11,880 bases of DNA from Syntrophomonadaceae bacterium (GCA_028686565.1 JAQUBU010000052.1:1-11880); one strand, 5' to 3'. Counted from the stretch's first letter, positions 1 through 5,834 are shown. The notes: generated from the letters alone by a model not told the origin. Numbers and translations: made by a program.

Positions 1-193
1 CACTACTCCAAGTACCGATCATTCCCGGGAATATGTTCCCGTCCTGGTTTATGGACAAAGTATTCTTGCGGGCATCAATCTGGGGACCAGAAGATGTTTT
101 GCTGATCTGGGACAGACGATAGCTGAATACCTGGATGTTAAGACTTCCGGGCTGGCAGGCGAAAGTTTTTATCCCTTGTTAAGGAGAGACTAG
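1..193 (+). CDS. deoB: Phosphopentomutase, C-terminal end (partial)
   Basis: The 5' end lies outside the window. From position 2 the frame reads 63 codons to TAG at 191-193. The product interconverts ribose/deoxyribose 1-phosphate and 5-phosphate in cytosolic nucleoside salvage, using two Mn ions in an alkaline-phosphatase-like fold. The visible segment TDHSREYVPVLVYG (from codon 5) followed by INLGTRRCFADLGQTIAEYL is the characteristic C-terminal block of DeoB. The His of DHSREY (nt 20-22) corresponds to a metal-ligand histidine in the family. The stop codon abuts the ATG of pdp (TAGATG), so the two genes are translationally coupled. Their products act in succession: the phosphorylase releases deoxyribose 1-phosphate and DeoB isomerises it. 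Confident despite truncation because the C-terminal motif is very characteristic. Confidence 0.93.
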   Translation, partial: TTPSTDHSREYVPVLVYGQSILAGINLGTRRCFADLGQTIAEYLDVKTSGLAGESFYPLLRRD

Positions 194-1495
194 ATGAACA
201 CTCAGGAGATTATCGAAAAAAAACGCGATGGTTTGGCAATGAGCCAGGCTGAAATAGAATTTATAGTCCAAGGAATAAGTAATGGGAGTATTCCTGATTA
301 TCAGATTGCAGCATGGGCTATGGCGGTTTACTTCCAGGGCATGAATGAGCGGGAAACCGGGGAGTTGGCTTGGGCAATGGCCTATTCCGGAGAGGTTATG
401 GATTTATCGGCAATTGAGGGAATAAAAGTTGATAAACACAGCACTGGAGGGGTAGGAGACAAAACAACCCTGGTAGTTATACCGCTGGTGGCGGCAGCAG
501 GTATACCGGCAGCTAAAATGTCAGGGCGGGGTTTAAGTCATACCGGCGGAACCATAGATAAATTTGAATCCATACCAGGGTTTCAAACTGAAAAAACATA
601 TAAGGATTTTATAGAACAGGTAAACCGGATTAAAGCAGCGGTAATTGCCCAGAGCGGGCACCTGGTGCCAGCTGATAAAAGGCTTTATGCGATTCGTGAT
701 GTAACTGCTACAGTCGAAAGCATAGCATTGATTGCTTCCAGTATTATGAGCAAAAAAATAGCTTCTGGTGCGCAAGGAATAGTACTGGATGTAAAGGTGG
801 GCAGCGGAGCGTTTATGAAGAATCTGGCAGAAGCGGAAAAATTGGCCCGGGCCATGGTTGCGATTGGGCGTGCGGCAGGACGGGAAGTAATCGCAGTTTT
901 GACCGATATGAACCAGCCACTGGGAAAAATGGTGGGCAATGCCCTGGAGGTGAAAGAAGCGATAGATACCCTCAAAGGCGAAGGACCGTCTGACTTAACA
1001 GAAATATCGCTTAACCTGGCGGCCCATATGTTAATACTGGGGAAAAAATATACCTCATTTACAGATGCCTGGCATGGTGCCCATGAGATATTATTATCGG
1101 GACGAGCTTTGGTTAAATTTAAGGAATTGGTTCAGGAACAGGGAGGCAGTCTTGATTATACACTAGTAAACTATGGACTTCCACAAGCTGATATAAAAGA
1201 AAGAGTCTGTGCCCAACAGGCCGGTTATATTACTCGTCTGGATGCCTTGGAAATAGGTAGAGCGGCCATGGTTTTGGGGGCCGGAAGAAGAAAAATTGGT
1301 GATAGTATTGACTATGCAGTAGGGATAGAATTGTTTAAAAAACTGGGAGATCGAGTAGAAGCCGGAGATTGTCTGGCAGTAATTCATGCCAATGATACGG
1401 AAGCACTGCACAATGGGCGCAACTTGCTACAAAACTCATTTAAGATTGCTGATTTGCCTTTACCTTCAAAAGAACTGATCATAAAAGTAATATAA
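194..1495 (+). CDS. pdp: Pyrimidine-nucleoside phosphorylase
   Basis: A cytosolic salvage enzyme that phosphorolyses uridine, thymidine and deoxyuridine to the base and (deoxy)ribose 1-phosphate. The 433 residues match the usual family length. Visible motifs are the phosphate-binding loop KHSTGGVGDK (residues 81-90), the family signature SGRGLSHTGGTIDKFE (110-125), RDVTATVES (168-176), SSIMSKKIASG (182-192) and DVKVGSGAFM (199-208). The C-terminal alpha/beta domain (about 345-420) is complete. The ATG at 194 directly follows the deoB stop and is preceded by AAGGAGAG (181-188). Presence in a deoB-pdp-dacF-spoIIA neighbourhood fits the nucleoside-salvage/sporulation synteny known in Firmicutes. 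Thymidine phosphorylase (deoA) is the close paralogue; the length and Gram-positive context favour Pdp. Confidence 0.96.
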   Translation: MNTQEIIEKKRDGLAMSQAEIEFIVQGISNGSIPDYQIAAWAMAVYFQGMNERETGELAWAMAYSGEVMDLSAIEGIKVDKHSTGGVGDKTTLVVIPLVAAAGIPAAKMSGRGLSHTGGTIDKFESIPGFQTEKTYKDFIEQVNRIKAAVIAQSGHLVPADKRLYAIRDVTATVESIALIASSIMSKKIASGAQGIVLDVKVGSGAFMKNLAEAEKLARAMVAIGRAAGREVIAVLTDMNQPLGKMVGNALEVKEAIDTLKGEGPSDLTEISLNLAAHMLILGKKYTSFTDAWHGAHEILLSGRALVKFKELVQEQGGSLDYTLVNYGLPQADIKERVCAQQAGYITRLDALEIGRAAMVLGAGRRKIGDSIDYAVGIELFKKLGDRVEAGDCLAVIHANDTEALHNGRNLLQNSFKIADLPLPSKELIIKVI

Positions 1496-1523
1496 CGAGG
1501 GAAAAAATGTCCCCCGTTTTTTT
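1495..1523 (+). terminator. Rho-independent terminator after pdp
   Basis: Starting at the last base of the pdp stop codon, ACGAGGGA (1495-1502) pairs with TCCCCCGT (1510-1517), with one A-C mismatch and a 7-nt loop. Seven T follow (1517-1523). It would end the deoB-pdp transcript. Confidence 0.65.
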
Positions 1524-1549
1524 AGGCGGTCGCGTTACTTATTAACAAA

Positions 1550-1580
1550 AATGAGGCGGGTACCAATCCCCCGCCTTATT
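1550..1580. terminator. Hairpin, probable terminator between convergent genes
   Basis: AATGAGGCGGG (1550-1560) pairs with CCCGCCTTATT (1570-1580): 11 bp including one G-T wobble, 9-nt loop. Read on the - strand it is followed by TTTTTG, so it can serve the convergent 79-aa gene as a terminator. On the + strand the trailing T-run is poor. Confidence 0.5.
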
Positions 1581-1626
1581 TCAGCGGTGCGAAAGAAACT
1601 GCTTAAAGTTAAGTGGATTCAGACAA

Positions 1627-1686
1627 TAAGAAACTAACCTATCTCATTAGCTTATTTTTTAACTAAGGAGATTAGTTAGTTTCTTA
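1627..1686. terminator. Long AT-rich inverted repeat between pdp and a convergent gene
   Basis: TAAGAAACTAAC (1627-1638) is a perfect 12-bp complement of GTTAGTTTCTTA (1675-1686). Pairing continues inward through ATCTC (1641-1645) with GAGAT (1668-1672) and TTAG (1647-1650) with CTAA (1663-1666). It lies just past the stop of the - strand 79-aa gene and is followed on + by ACTATTTTTAG. A bidirectional terminator is the likely role, but it is larger than a terminator needs to be. Confidence 0.5.
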
Positions 1687-1704
1687 CTATTTTTAGCATA
1701 AGAT

Positions 1705-1944
1705 TTAAGCAACCAGATCTACAATTTGCCCAATATTGGGATTGAAAGATTTGCTTAAAGCTGCTACATCCTTAATTTTAAATAATTTTGCGGCTTCATT
1801 GCCATAGATTTTAACTGAATTATTCTGCCGCTGACCAATGAAAGATACAGCTGTGCTGGCCTGTTCCTGCGATTTGATTAACATTACCAAACCGGCTCCC
1901 GTTGAACTGGCACTGGGCATCAGATTGCCGAAGCTAACTCCCAT
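1705..1944 (-). CDS. Hypothetical 79-residue protein
   Basis: I do not recognise this family. It is treated as a real gene because the ATG at 1944-1942 has a near-ideal SD (AAAGGGAGGA, 1960-1951, 6-nt spacing), a promoter-like site lies upstream, and terminator-like hairpins follow the stop. The product has no signal peptide and no long hydrophobic segment. The N-terminal third is rich in small residues (NLMPSASSTGAGLVMLIKSQ) and the rest is mixed polar/hydrophobic with several Lys and Asn. It ends VDLVA and has no Cys or His, so metal binding is unlikely. It is divergent from the secreted CuAO-N-like gene and convergent with pdp, inserted in what is otherwise a nucleoside-salvage-to-sporulation synteny block. 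A lineage-specific small protein is the safest description. Confidence 0.7.
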   Translation of the reverse strand: MGVSFGNLMPSASSTGAGLVMLIKSQEQASTAVSFIGQRQNNSVKIYGNEAAKLFKIKDVAALSKSFNPNIGQIVDLVA

Positions 1945-1974
1945 CTCGACTCCTCCCTTTAAGCTATCGAATAA

Positions 1975-2004
1975 ATTAAACTATTTGTGGGAACTTTATG
2001 TCAT
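1975..2004 (-). promoter_or_regulatory. Candidate sigma-A promoter of the 79-aa gene
   Basis: On the - strand ATGACA (2004-1999) and TTTAAT (1980-1975) are 18 bp apart, each one mismatch from consensus. The predicted start, near 1968, leaves a short leader before the SD at 1960-1951. Confidence 0.45.
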
Positions 2005-2027
2005 TCTATGCTAATATATTACCATAA

Positions 2028-2056
2028 TTGACATGGGTAAAAAAGCCAAATTTAAT
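2028..2056 (+). promoter_or_regulatory. Sigma-A promoter of the secreted CuAO-N-like gene
   Basis: A perfect TTGACA (2028-2033) is followed after exactly 17 bp by TTTAAT (2051-2056), one mismatch from TATAAT. The predicted start, near 2063, gives a 27-nt leader with the SD AAAGGAGG at 2074-2081. This looks like vegetative expression. It diverges from the candidate promoter at 1975-2004. Confidence 0.75.
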
Positions 2057-2089
2057 TTATAAAAAATTAATGTAAAGGAGGTGGCTTAT

Positions 2090-2518
2090 GTGCGAAAAGC
2101 AACGGTAATAGCAGCGATTTTTTCTCTCCTGCTGTTTACAGCTCCGGCCGCAGCAGATCCCCGCTATGATTTCCAGGTTGAAATTAAAAAGCAGAACGTG
2201 AATTTCCCTGATCAGAAACCCTATATAGATACCTTGGGAGACCGCAGTTTCATACCTTTAAAAATTGTAGCAGATGCGTTGGATGTGGATGTACAATGGG
2301 ATGCAAAGCAAAATGCTGCTATTATCAAAAGCAATGGACAGGATATACTTATGGAAGTGGGGGCCAAGACCATACTGGTAAATGGAATTGAGAAAGAACT
2401 GAATGGACGGGCAGAGATAACCGGGAACTGTATGCTGGTACCGGCTGATTTTTTTAGCAAAGGATTAGGTTTCAACATGTATTGGGACTATGGAACTCGT
2501 TTGGTAATTATTTTTTAG
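2090..2518 (+). CDS. Small secreted protein with copper-amine-oxidase N-like domain
   Basis: A 142-residue exported protein. Residues 1-23 form a signal peptide (MRK, hydrophobic core, APAAAD). About residues 35-142 resemble the copper amine oxidase N-terminal domain (PF07833), a beta-rich module found as one or many copies in extracytoplasmic proteins of Clostridia. Typical patterns are FPDQKPYID (39-47), RSFIPLKIVADALDVDVQWD (52-71) and the weaker second half MLVPADFFSKGLGFNMYWD (115-133). No amine oxidase catalytic domain or copper site is present, so the name reflects fold similarity only; a cell-envelope or binding role is inferred. Start choice: GTG at 2081 overlaps the SD (AAGGAGG 2075-2081), so GTG at 2090 (8-nt spacing, beginning MRKATV) is preferred. 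It has its own sigma-A promoter. Confidence 0.85.
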   Translation: MRKATVIAAIFSLLLFTAPAAADPRYDFQVEIKKQNVNFPDQKPYIDTLGDRSFIPLKIVADALDVDVQWDAKQNAAIIKSNGQDILMEVGAKTILVNGIEKELNGRAEITGNCMLVPADFFSKGLGFNMYWDYGTRLVIIF

Positions 2519-2813
2519 AAGCTTTTATCAGAATGGTATTTTTATAACCAGGTAAAAGTCTGGAAGATATTTTTCGTTACATTGGGTGCCTTGAGTAAAG
2601 CGAAAGGTATGATTATAAATGTTCCCCACCTTAAATAGTCGGGTTCCTATTAATAAAACAGACGGCGGTTCATTTCCCCACCATTTTGCAGCGGTCTCTG
2701 TTGAACTGCTCTGCAGTTTATTGCGGAGCTTAAATCAGCAAGCAGGTGTTTAAGCGGAGTTGCAGAGGAATTTATGAATATCTCCTATATTCAAATTATT
2801 ATATTTGATAATA
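2519..2813 (+). ncRNA. Possible small RNA or structured leader (gene-free stretch)
   Basis: No plausible ORF occurs between 2519 and 2946. The stretch has three parts of a transcription unit. A promoter-like site has TTGAGT (2591-2596), 17 bp, then TATAAA (2614-2619). A structured segment has CTCTGCA (2709-2715) pairing with TGCAGAG (2761-2767), and nested inside it GCTTAAA (2728-2734) pairing with TTTAAGC (2749-2755). A strong terminator is annotated separately at 2814-2863. The sequence TTCCCCACC occurs twice (2622-2630 and 2674-2682). I recognise no known riboswitch or 6S motif. A transcript of roughly 240 nt is inferred; it could equally be a long 3' UTR of the preceding gene. Confidence 0.3.
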
Positions 2814-2863
2814 AGCAGGATGAAATCGAGCTGAAAAGATTTTATCCTGCTATTATTTTTTTT
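2814..2863 (+). terminator. Rho-independent terminator upstream of dacF
   Basis: AGCAGGATGAAA (2814-2825) pairs with TTTTATCCTGCT (2840-2851), with a 14-nt loop and one G-T wobble. A T-rich run (TTATTTTTTTT) follows. It insulates the sporulation operon and sits about 300 bp beyond the nearest upstream stop codon. Confidence 0.7.
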
Positions 2864-2881
2864 GCAGTCCTAAATGTGCTG

Positions 2882-2911
2882 GCATAATAGCCTGTATAAG
2901 ACAATATAATC
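2882..2911 (+). promoter_or_regulatory. Candidate forespore (sigma-F/G-type) promoter of dacF
   Basis: GCATA (2882-2886) fits the GYATA -35 element of sigma-F/sigma-G promoters. TATAATC starts 18 bp later (2905-2911) and matches most of the CATnnTA -10 pattern. No TTGACA lies at the right distance from TATAAT, so a housekeeping promoter fits less well. In B. subtilis dacF is forespore-expressed, which agrees. The match is imperfect. Confidence 0.35.
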
Positions 2912-2946
2912 TAGAAATGATTGATTAAGGGGGAGGTACATAAAAC

Positions 2947-4092
2947 ATGATTTTTAAGAAGAGTGTTACCTGGGTGCTGTTTATAGCTCTGGCAGTTACT
3001 CTACTTATTCCAGCTAATGTAGGGGCGGATGTTGTAGAGGCCAAGGCTGATGCTTATGTACTAATGGATGCTGATTCCGGCAAAGTGCTGCTGGCCAAAA
3101 ACGAGCACAAGAAGCTGGCACCGGCCAGTATGACCAAATTAATGACACTAATTCTGGCAGTCAAGGATCTGCAAAATGGAAAAGTTCAGCTTAAGGATCA
3201 AGTTGTTACAACAGAGAATGCCTGGAAGATGGGAGGCTCACAGGTATATCTGGAACCTGGAGAAAAAATGAGCTATGAAGATATGCTTATTGCTATAGCA
3301 GTAGGTTCTGCCAATGATGCTTGTGTGGCTGTTGCCGAACATTTGGAAGGGACTCATCAAAACTTCGTAACCCGAATGAATCAGGAAGCCAAACTTATGG
3401 GATTAAAAAATACTACTTTTGTTAATTCCTATGGTTTGCCTGCTGCCGGACATCTTACTACTGCTTATGATATGGCGGTAATTGCTCGCAATGCCTTGGC
3501 TTATCCGAAAATCATTGAATATACGGCCATAAAAGAATACAATCTTCGGCAAGGTGAATTTAAGCTTTATAACACCAATAAATTACTCTGGTGGTATCAA
3601 GGGGCAGATGGTTTTAAAACAGGCTGGACCGAAGAGGCCAAGTATTGTCTGGCATCTTCAGCCAAACGGGATGGTTTACGGCTTATTTCTGTTGTTTTGG
3701 CATCTCCGGAAAAACATGGGAACTTTCGGGATTCGATGCAATTATTTAATTATGGGTTTGCACGTTATACCTTTAAATCCTTTTTCAGCAAGCATAGCAC
3801 TTGCGGAACAGTCAGGGTAGGAAAAGGAATAAGCGATAATGTTGCGCTTATTGCTGAAGATAATGTAGGTGCTATTGCGATTAAGGGAGAAGAAAAGAAA
3901 ATAAGCAATAGAAAGGAACTGCTGTCTTATGTGAATGCGCCTGTTATGAAAGGACAGAAATTAGGTGAAGTTCAGATATATAAAGACGGAGACCTGGTTA
4001 AGCAAGTTAATCTGGTTGCTTCCGCCGATGTACCCCGCTCTGGCATATGGAAGGAAATAGTAAAGATATTTGCCGAAACTTATCTATTATAA
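2947..4092 (+). CDS. dacF: D-alanyl-D-alanine carboxypeptidase (DacF-type)
   Basis: A low-molecular-weight penicillin-binding protein that trims the terminal D-Ala from peptidoglycan stem peptides, outside the membrane. Its 381 residues are usual for the family. It has a signal peptide (MIFKKSVTWVLFIALAVTLL, cleavage near ANVGAD), then the peptidase S11 domain with all three catalytic motifs: SMTK (61-64, nucleophile Ser61), SAN (121-123) and KTG (224-226). A PBP5 C-terminal beta domain spans about 275-365, and the amphipathic tail GIWKEIVKIFAETYLL probably anchors it. The start ATG has AAGGGGGAGG (2927-2936) upstream. Placement immediately before spoIIAA-spoIIAB-sigF is the conserved position of dacF in spore formers, which favours DacF over DacA/DacB. 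A sigma-H promoter for the next three genes lies just past its stop, so read-through from dacF is a second source of their mRNA. Confidence 0.94.
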   Translation: MIFKKSVTWVLFIALAVTLLIPANVGADVVEAKADAYVLMDADSGKVLLAKNEHKKLAPASMTKLMTLILAVKDLQNGKVQLKDQVVTTENAWKMGGSQVYLEPGEKMSYEDMLIAIAVGSANDACVAVAEHLEGTHQNFVTRMNQEAKLMGLKNTTFVNSYGLPAAGHLTTAYDMAVIARNALAYPKIIEYTAIKEYNLRQGEFKLYNTNKLLWWYQGADGFKTGWTEEAKYCLASSAKRDGLRLISVVLASPEKHGNFRDSMQLFNYGFARYTFKSFFSKHSTCGTVRVGKGISDNVALIAEDNVGAIAIKGEEKKISNRKELLSYVNAPVMKGQKLGEVQIYKDGDLVKQVNLVASADVPRSGIWKEIVKIFAETYLL

Positions 4093-4105
4093 ATGGAATT
4101 TTGTG

Positions 4106-4133
4106 GAAGGTATTTTATTCCTCCCTGTAGAAT
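4106..4133 (+). promoter_or_regulatory. Sigma-H-type promoter of spoIIAA-spoIIAB-sigF
   Basis: GAAGGTATT (4106-4114) matches 8 of 9 positions of the sigma-H -35 pattern RnAGGAwWW. GTAGAAT (4127-4133) matches RnnGAAT fully, and the spacer is 12 bp, the known spacing. The predicted start is near 4140. The spoIIA operon of B. subtilis is driven by sigma-H from exactly this location between dacF and spoIIAA. Confidence 0.75.
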
Positions 4134-4162
4134 TAGATTGTATCTGGCAGTGCAGGGAGGAG
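4118..4162 (+). promoter_or_regulatory. Stem sequestering the spoIIAA Shine-Dalgarno in read-through RNA
   Basis: TCCTCCCTG (4119-4127) is a perfect complement of CAGGGAGGA (4153-4161). G-T wobbles and an A-T pair extend this to 12 bp (4118-4129 with 4151-4162) around a 21-nt loop. The 3' arm contains the spoIIAA SD (GGGAGGAG). The 5' arm lies upstream of the predicted sigma-H start, so only RNA coming from dacF could fold this way. Pairing is seen; the regulatory role is inferred. Confidence 0.5.
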
Positions 4163-4170
4163 ATAGTTAC

Positions 4171-4503
4171 GTGAGTCTTGATTTTAAACTGATAAGAAAT
4201 ACACTGATAGTAAAAGTTAAAGGTGAATTGGACTTGTTGATTGCAGAAAAATTAAGGGAGGAAATAGATAGGAAGCTTATAGATCATCAGATAAAAAATT
4301 TAATCTTAAACCTGGAGAAGGTTACATTTATAGACAGCTCTGGCCTGGGATTAATTATTGGGCGTTACAAGAAAATAAGTGCCCTTAACGGCAAAATGTA
4401 TATAGTGGGTGCAAAGCCCGCAATTGAAAAAATATTGTTTTTTTCGGGAATCAATAAACTGGTTCCCATCTACCGCGGTGAACAGGATATAATCAATATT
4501 TAA
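4171..4503 (+). CDS. spoIIAA: Anti-sigma-F factor antagonist (anti-anti-sigma factor)
   Basis: A STAS-domain switch protein. Unphosphorylated SpoIIAA binds SpoIIAB and frees sigma-F in the forespore; SpoIIAB phosphorylates it and SpoIIE dephosphorylates it. Its 110 residues are close to the usual 115-117. GELD (18-21) is conserved, and FIDSSGLGLIIGRYK (53-67) is the phosphorylation loop: Ser56 aligns with phosphorylated Ser58 of B. subtilis. GTG at 4171 is chosen because it has GGGAGGAG (4155-4162) at 8-nt spacing and gives the family N-terminus MSL. The frame is open back to an ATG at 4093 that abuts the dacF stop (TAAATG), but those 26 extra residues are unlike any SpoIIAA. It is the first gene of the spoIIA operon; spoIIAB follows after 34 nt. 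Confidence 0.95.
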   Translation: MSLDFKLIRNTLIVKVKGELDLLIAEKLREEIDRKLIDHQIKNLILNLEKVTFIDSSGLGLIIGRYKKISALNGKMYIVGAKPAIEKILFFSGINKLVPIYRGEQDIINI

Positions 4504-4537
4504 GGGGAGGTGAGTACCAGCCCTGGGCTGGATTACT
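4502..4537 (+). promoter_or_regulatory. Hairpin between the SD and start codon of spoIIAB
   Basis: The only strong SD for spoIIAB, AAGGGGAGG (4502-4510), lies 27 nt before its ATG, far beyond normal spacing. Between them CCAGCC (4517-4522) and GGCTGG (4526-4531) form a perfect 6-bp stem with a CTG loop. Folding it out reduces the effective spacing to about 12 nt. The geometry is seen; the mechanism is inferred. Confidence 0.5.
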
Positions 4538-4984
4538 ATGAATATAAAGAACTATGTGCGTTTTGAATTCCAGAGTATAGCGGAGAATGTATCATTTGCC
4601 AGGTCTAGTGTAGCCGCCTTTGCAACTCAGTTGGACTGCACCCTGGATGAAATTGAAGAAATCAAACTGGTAGTATCGGAAGCAGTATCCAACAGCATAA
4701 TTCACGGCTATGATAATCGGGCCAATGAAAAGGTTGAAATCATGGTTGCGATCCGGGATGATAGAACCCTGGAGATGATAATCAAGGATTACGGTAAAGG
4801 TATTGAGGACATTATAAGGGCGATGGAACCAGCCTATTCTACTGATGGTTCCCGGATGGGCATGGGTTTTACTTTTATGAAATCATTTATGGATGAGATG
4901 GAGGTTATAAGCAGGCCAGGTGAGGGGACAAGCGTTCAGATGAAGCGGAGTTTTTTGGTTCGGGATCAGGAAGCATATGCTTGA
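4538..4984 (+). CDS. spoIIAB: Anti-sigma-F factor / SpoIIAA serine kinase
   Basis: A GHKL-fold ATPase of 148 residues (usual about 146) that holds sigma-F inactive in the predivisional cell and mother cell, and phosphorylates SpoIIAA. The N box is SEAVSNSIIHGY (47-58) with catalytic Glu48 and Mg-binding Asn52. The G1 box is DYGKGI (84-89). The G2 region is GSRMGMGFTFMKSFMDE (104-120), forming the ATP lid and glycine-rich loop. The start ATG fits the family N-terminus (FEFQSIAENV aligns with the B. subtilis LEFSALSENV block). No in-frame ATG or GTG lies nearer the distant SD, so a hairpin-bridged SD or coupling with spoIIAA probably starts translation. The stop TGA at 4982-4984 sits next to the sigF SD. 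Confidence 0.95.
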   Translation: MNIKNYVRFEFQSIAENVSFARSSVAAFATQLDCTLDEIEEIKLVVSEAVSNSIIHGYDNRANEKVEIMVAIRDDRTLEMIIKDYGKGIEDIIRAMEPAYSTDGSRMGMGFTFMKSFMDEMEVISRPGEGTSVQMKRSFLVRDQEAYA

Positions 4985-4997
4985 AGGGGGTAAAATT

Positions 4998-5729
4998 ATG
5001 ACCTCTTCAGATGTTTTTCAAGAGAATGAAAGCTTATTGCTGAAAGCCAGGGCTGGCGATATCGAGGCTAAATCTCGTATATACGAGGTCAATATAGGAT
5101 TAATACATATGGTTTTGGAAAGATTCAAAAATACTGTTTATGAATATGATGATCTTTTTCAGGTTGGAGCCATCGGTCTTTTGAAAGCTATTGAACGATT
5201 TGATTTTACATATAATGTTCGCTTTTCAACTTATGCAGTGCCAATGATAATAGGCGAAATAAAGAAATTTCTGCGTGACGATGGAATGGTAAAGGTACAG
5301 CGCGGGATAAAAGAAAAATACAGCCGAATTCGCTGGGCTCAAGATAAACTTCGGGGCGATTTGGGCAGAGAACCGGGTGTTAATGAAATTGCCAGCCTTT
5401 TGGAGATTGAGCGTGAGGATATAGTATTAGCCATGGAAGCTTGTCAGCTTCCGGCATATATTGATGATGTAATGCCTGGTGAAGAAAGGGAACACTTATC
5501 ACTTATAGATAGACTGGTCAATGATGACGGAAATGTTATCATGCTGGAAAAACTGGCTTTGCGGGAAGCTCTGGCAAAACTGGACAACCGGGAGCGGGAG
5601 GTAATCATCAGAAGATTTTTCAAAGATGAAACCCAGACCATCATTGCGCTGGACTTAGGGGTTTCCCAGGTACAAGTATCACGCATTGAAAAAAGCGCGA
5701 TTGGCAAGTTGAAGGATATGCTGGAGTAG
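4998..5729 (+). CDS. sigF: RNA polymerase sigma-F factor
   Basis: The first forespore-specific sigma factor, released from SpoIIAB after asymmetric septation. It has 243 residues (B. subtilis about 255). Region 2 covers about 35-102, including the -10 recognition/melting part EYDDLFQVGAIGLLKAIERF (49-68) and FSTYAVPMIIGEIKKFLRD (76-94). Region 3 spans about 110-180. Region 4 spans about 190-240, with a helix-turn-helix at about 215-236 (IALDLGVSQVQVSRIEKSAI). ATG 4998 is preferred, with AGGGGG (4984-4989) at 8-nt spacing. An in-frame ATG at 4977 lies inside spoIIAB and lacks an SD. As last gene of spoIIAA-spoIIAB-sigF, it is followed after 1 nt by a repeat hairpin that doubles as its terminator. 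Sigma-G is a close paralogue; the operon context settles the assignment. Confidence 0.95.
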   Translation: MTSSDVFQENESLLLKARAGDIEAKSRIYEVNIGLIHMVLERFKNTVYEYDDLFQVGAIGLLKAIERFDFTYNVRFSTYAVPMIIGEIKKFLRDDGMVKVQRGIKEKYSRIRWAQDKLRGDLGREPGVNEIASLLEIEREDIVLAMEACQLPAYIDDVMPGEEREHLSLIDRLVNDDGNVIMLEKLALREALAKLDNREREVIIRRFFKDETQTIIALDLGVSQVQVSRIEKSAIGKLKDMLE

Positions 5730-5819
5730 GGTGACAAGGGGACGTGACAAGGGGACGGTTCTCCTGTCATATTTTATGACAGGAGAACCGTCCCCTTGTC
5801 ACGTCCCCTTGTTTTTTTT
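5730..5819. repeat. REP-like long hairpin, copy 1; terminator of the sigF operon
   Basis: A perfect 37-bp inverted repeat: 5734-5770 complements 5776-5812, and A5771 with T5775 makes 38 bp around a TTT loop. The left arm contains a perfect tandem 13-mer, GTGACAAGGGGAC (5731-5743 and 5744-5756), mirrored in the right arm. Core: ACAAGGGGACGGTTCTCC. Eight T (5812-5819) follow the stem, so it works as a terminator on +. The element begins one base after the sigF stop codon. It shares GGTGACAAGG and ACAAGGGGACGGT with the hairpin at 6080-6178. I recall similar 'GACAAGGGGACGGTTCTC' elements as dispersed repeats in Clostridia genomes, but did not check this. Confidence 0.9.
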
Positions 5820-5834
5820 GCTTGCATAAAAGTT

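Noticed and set aside
533..975. Open frames on the - strand over pdp
   Set aside because: Antisense shadows of a complete, well-conserved phosphorylase; no SD and no protein character.
2519..2813. Known riboswitch (T-box, SAM, cobalamin, c-di-GMP) before dacF
   Set aside because: None of their conserved motifs is present, and a terminator separates the segment from dacF, whose function does not match such ligands.
3554..3820. 88-codon + frame inside dacF
   Set aside because: Lies in another frame of the catalytic/C-terminal region of dacF, which is intact.
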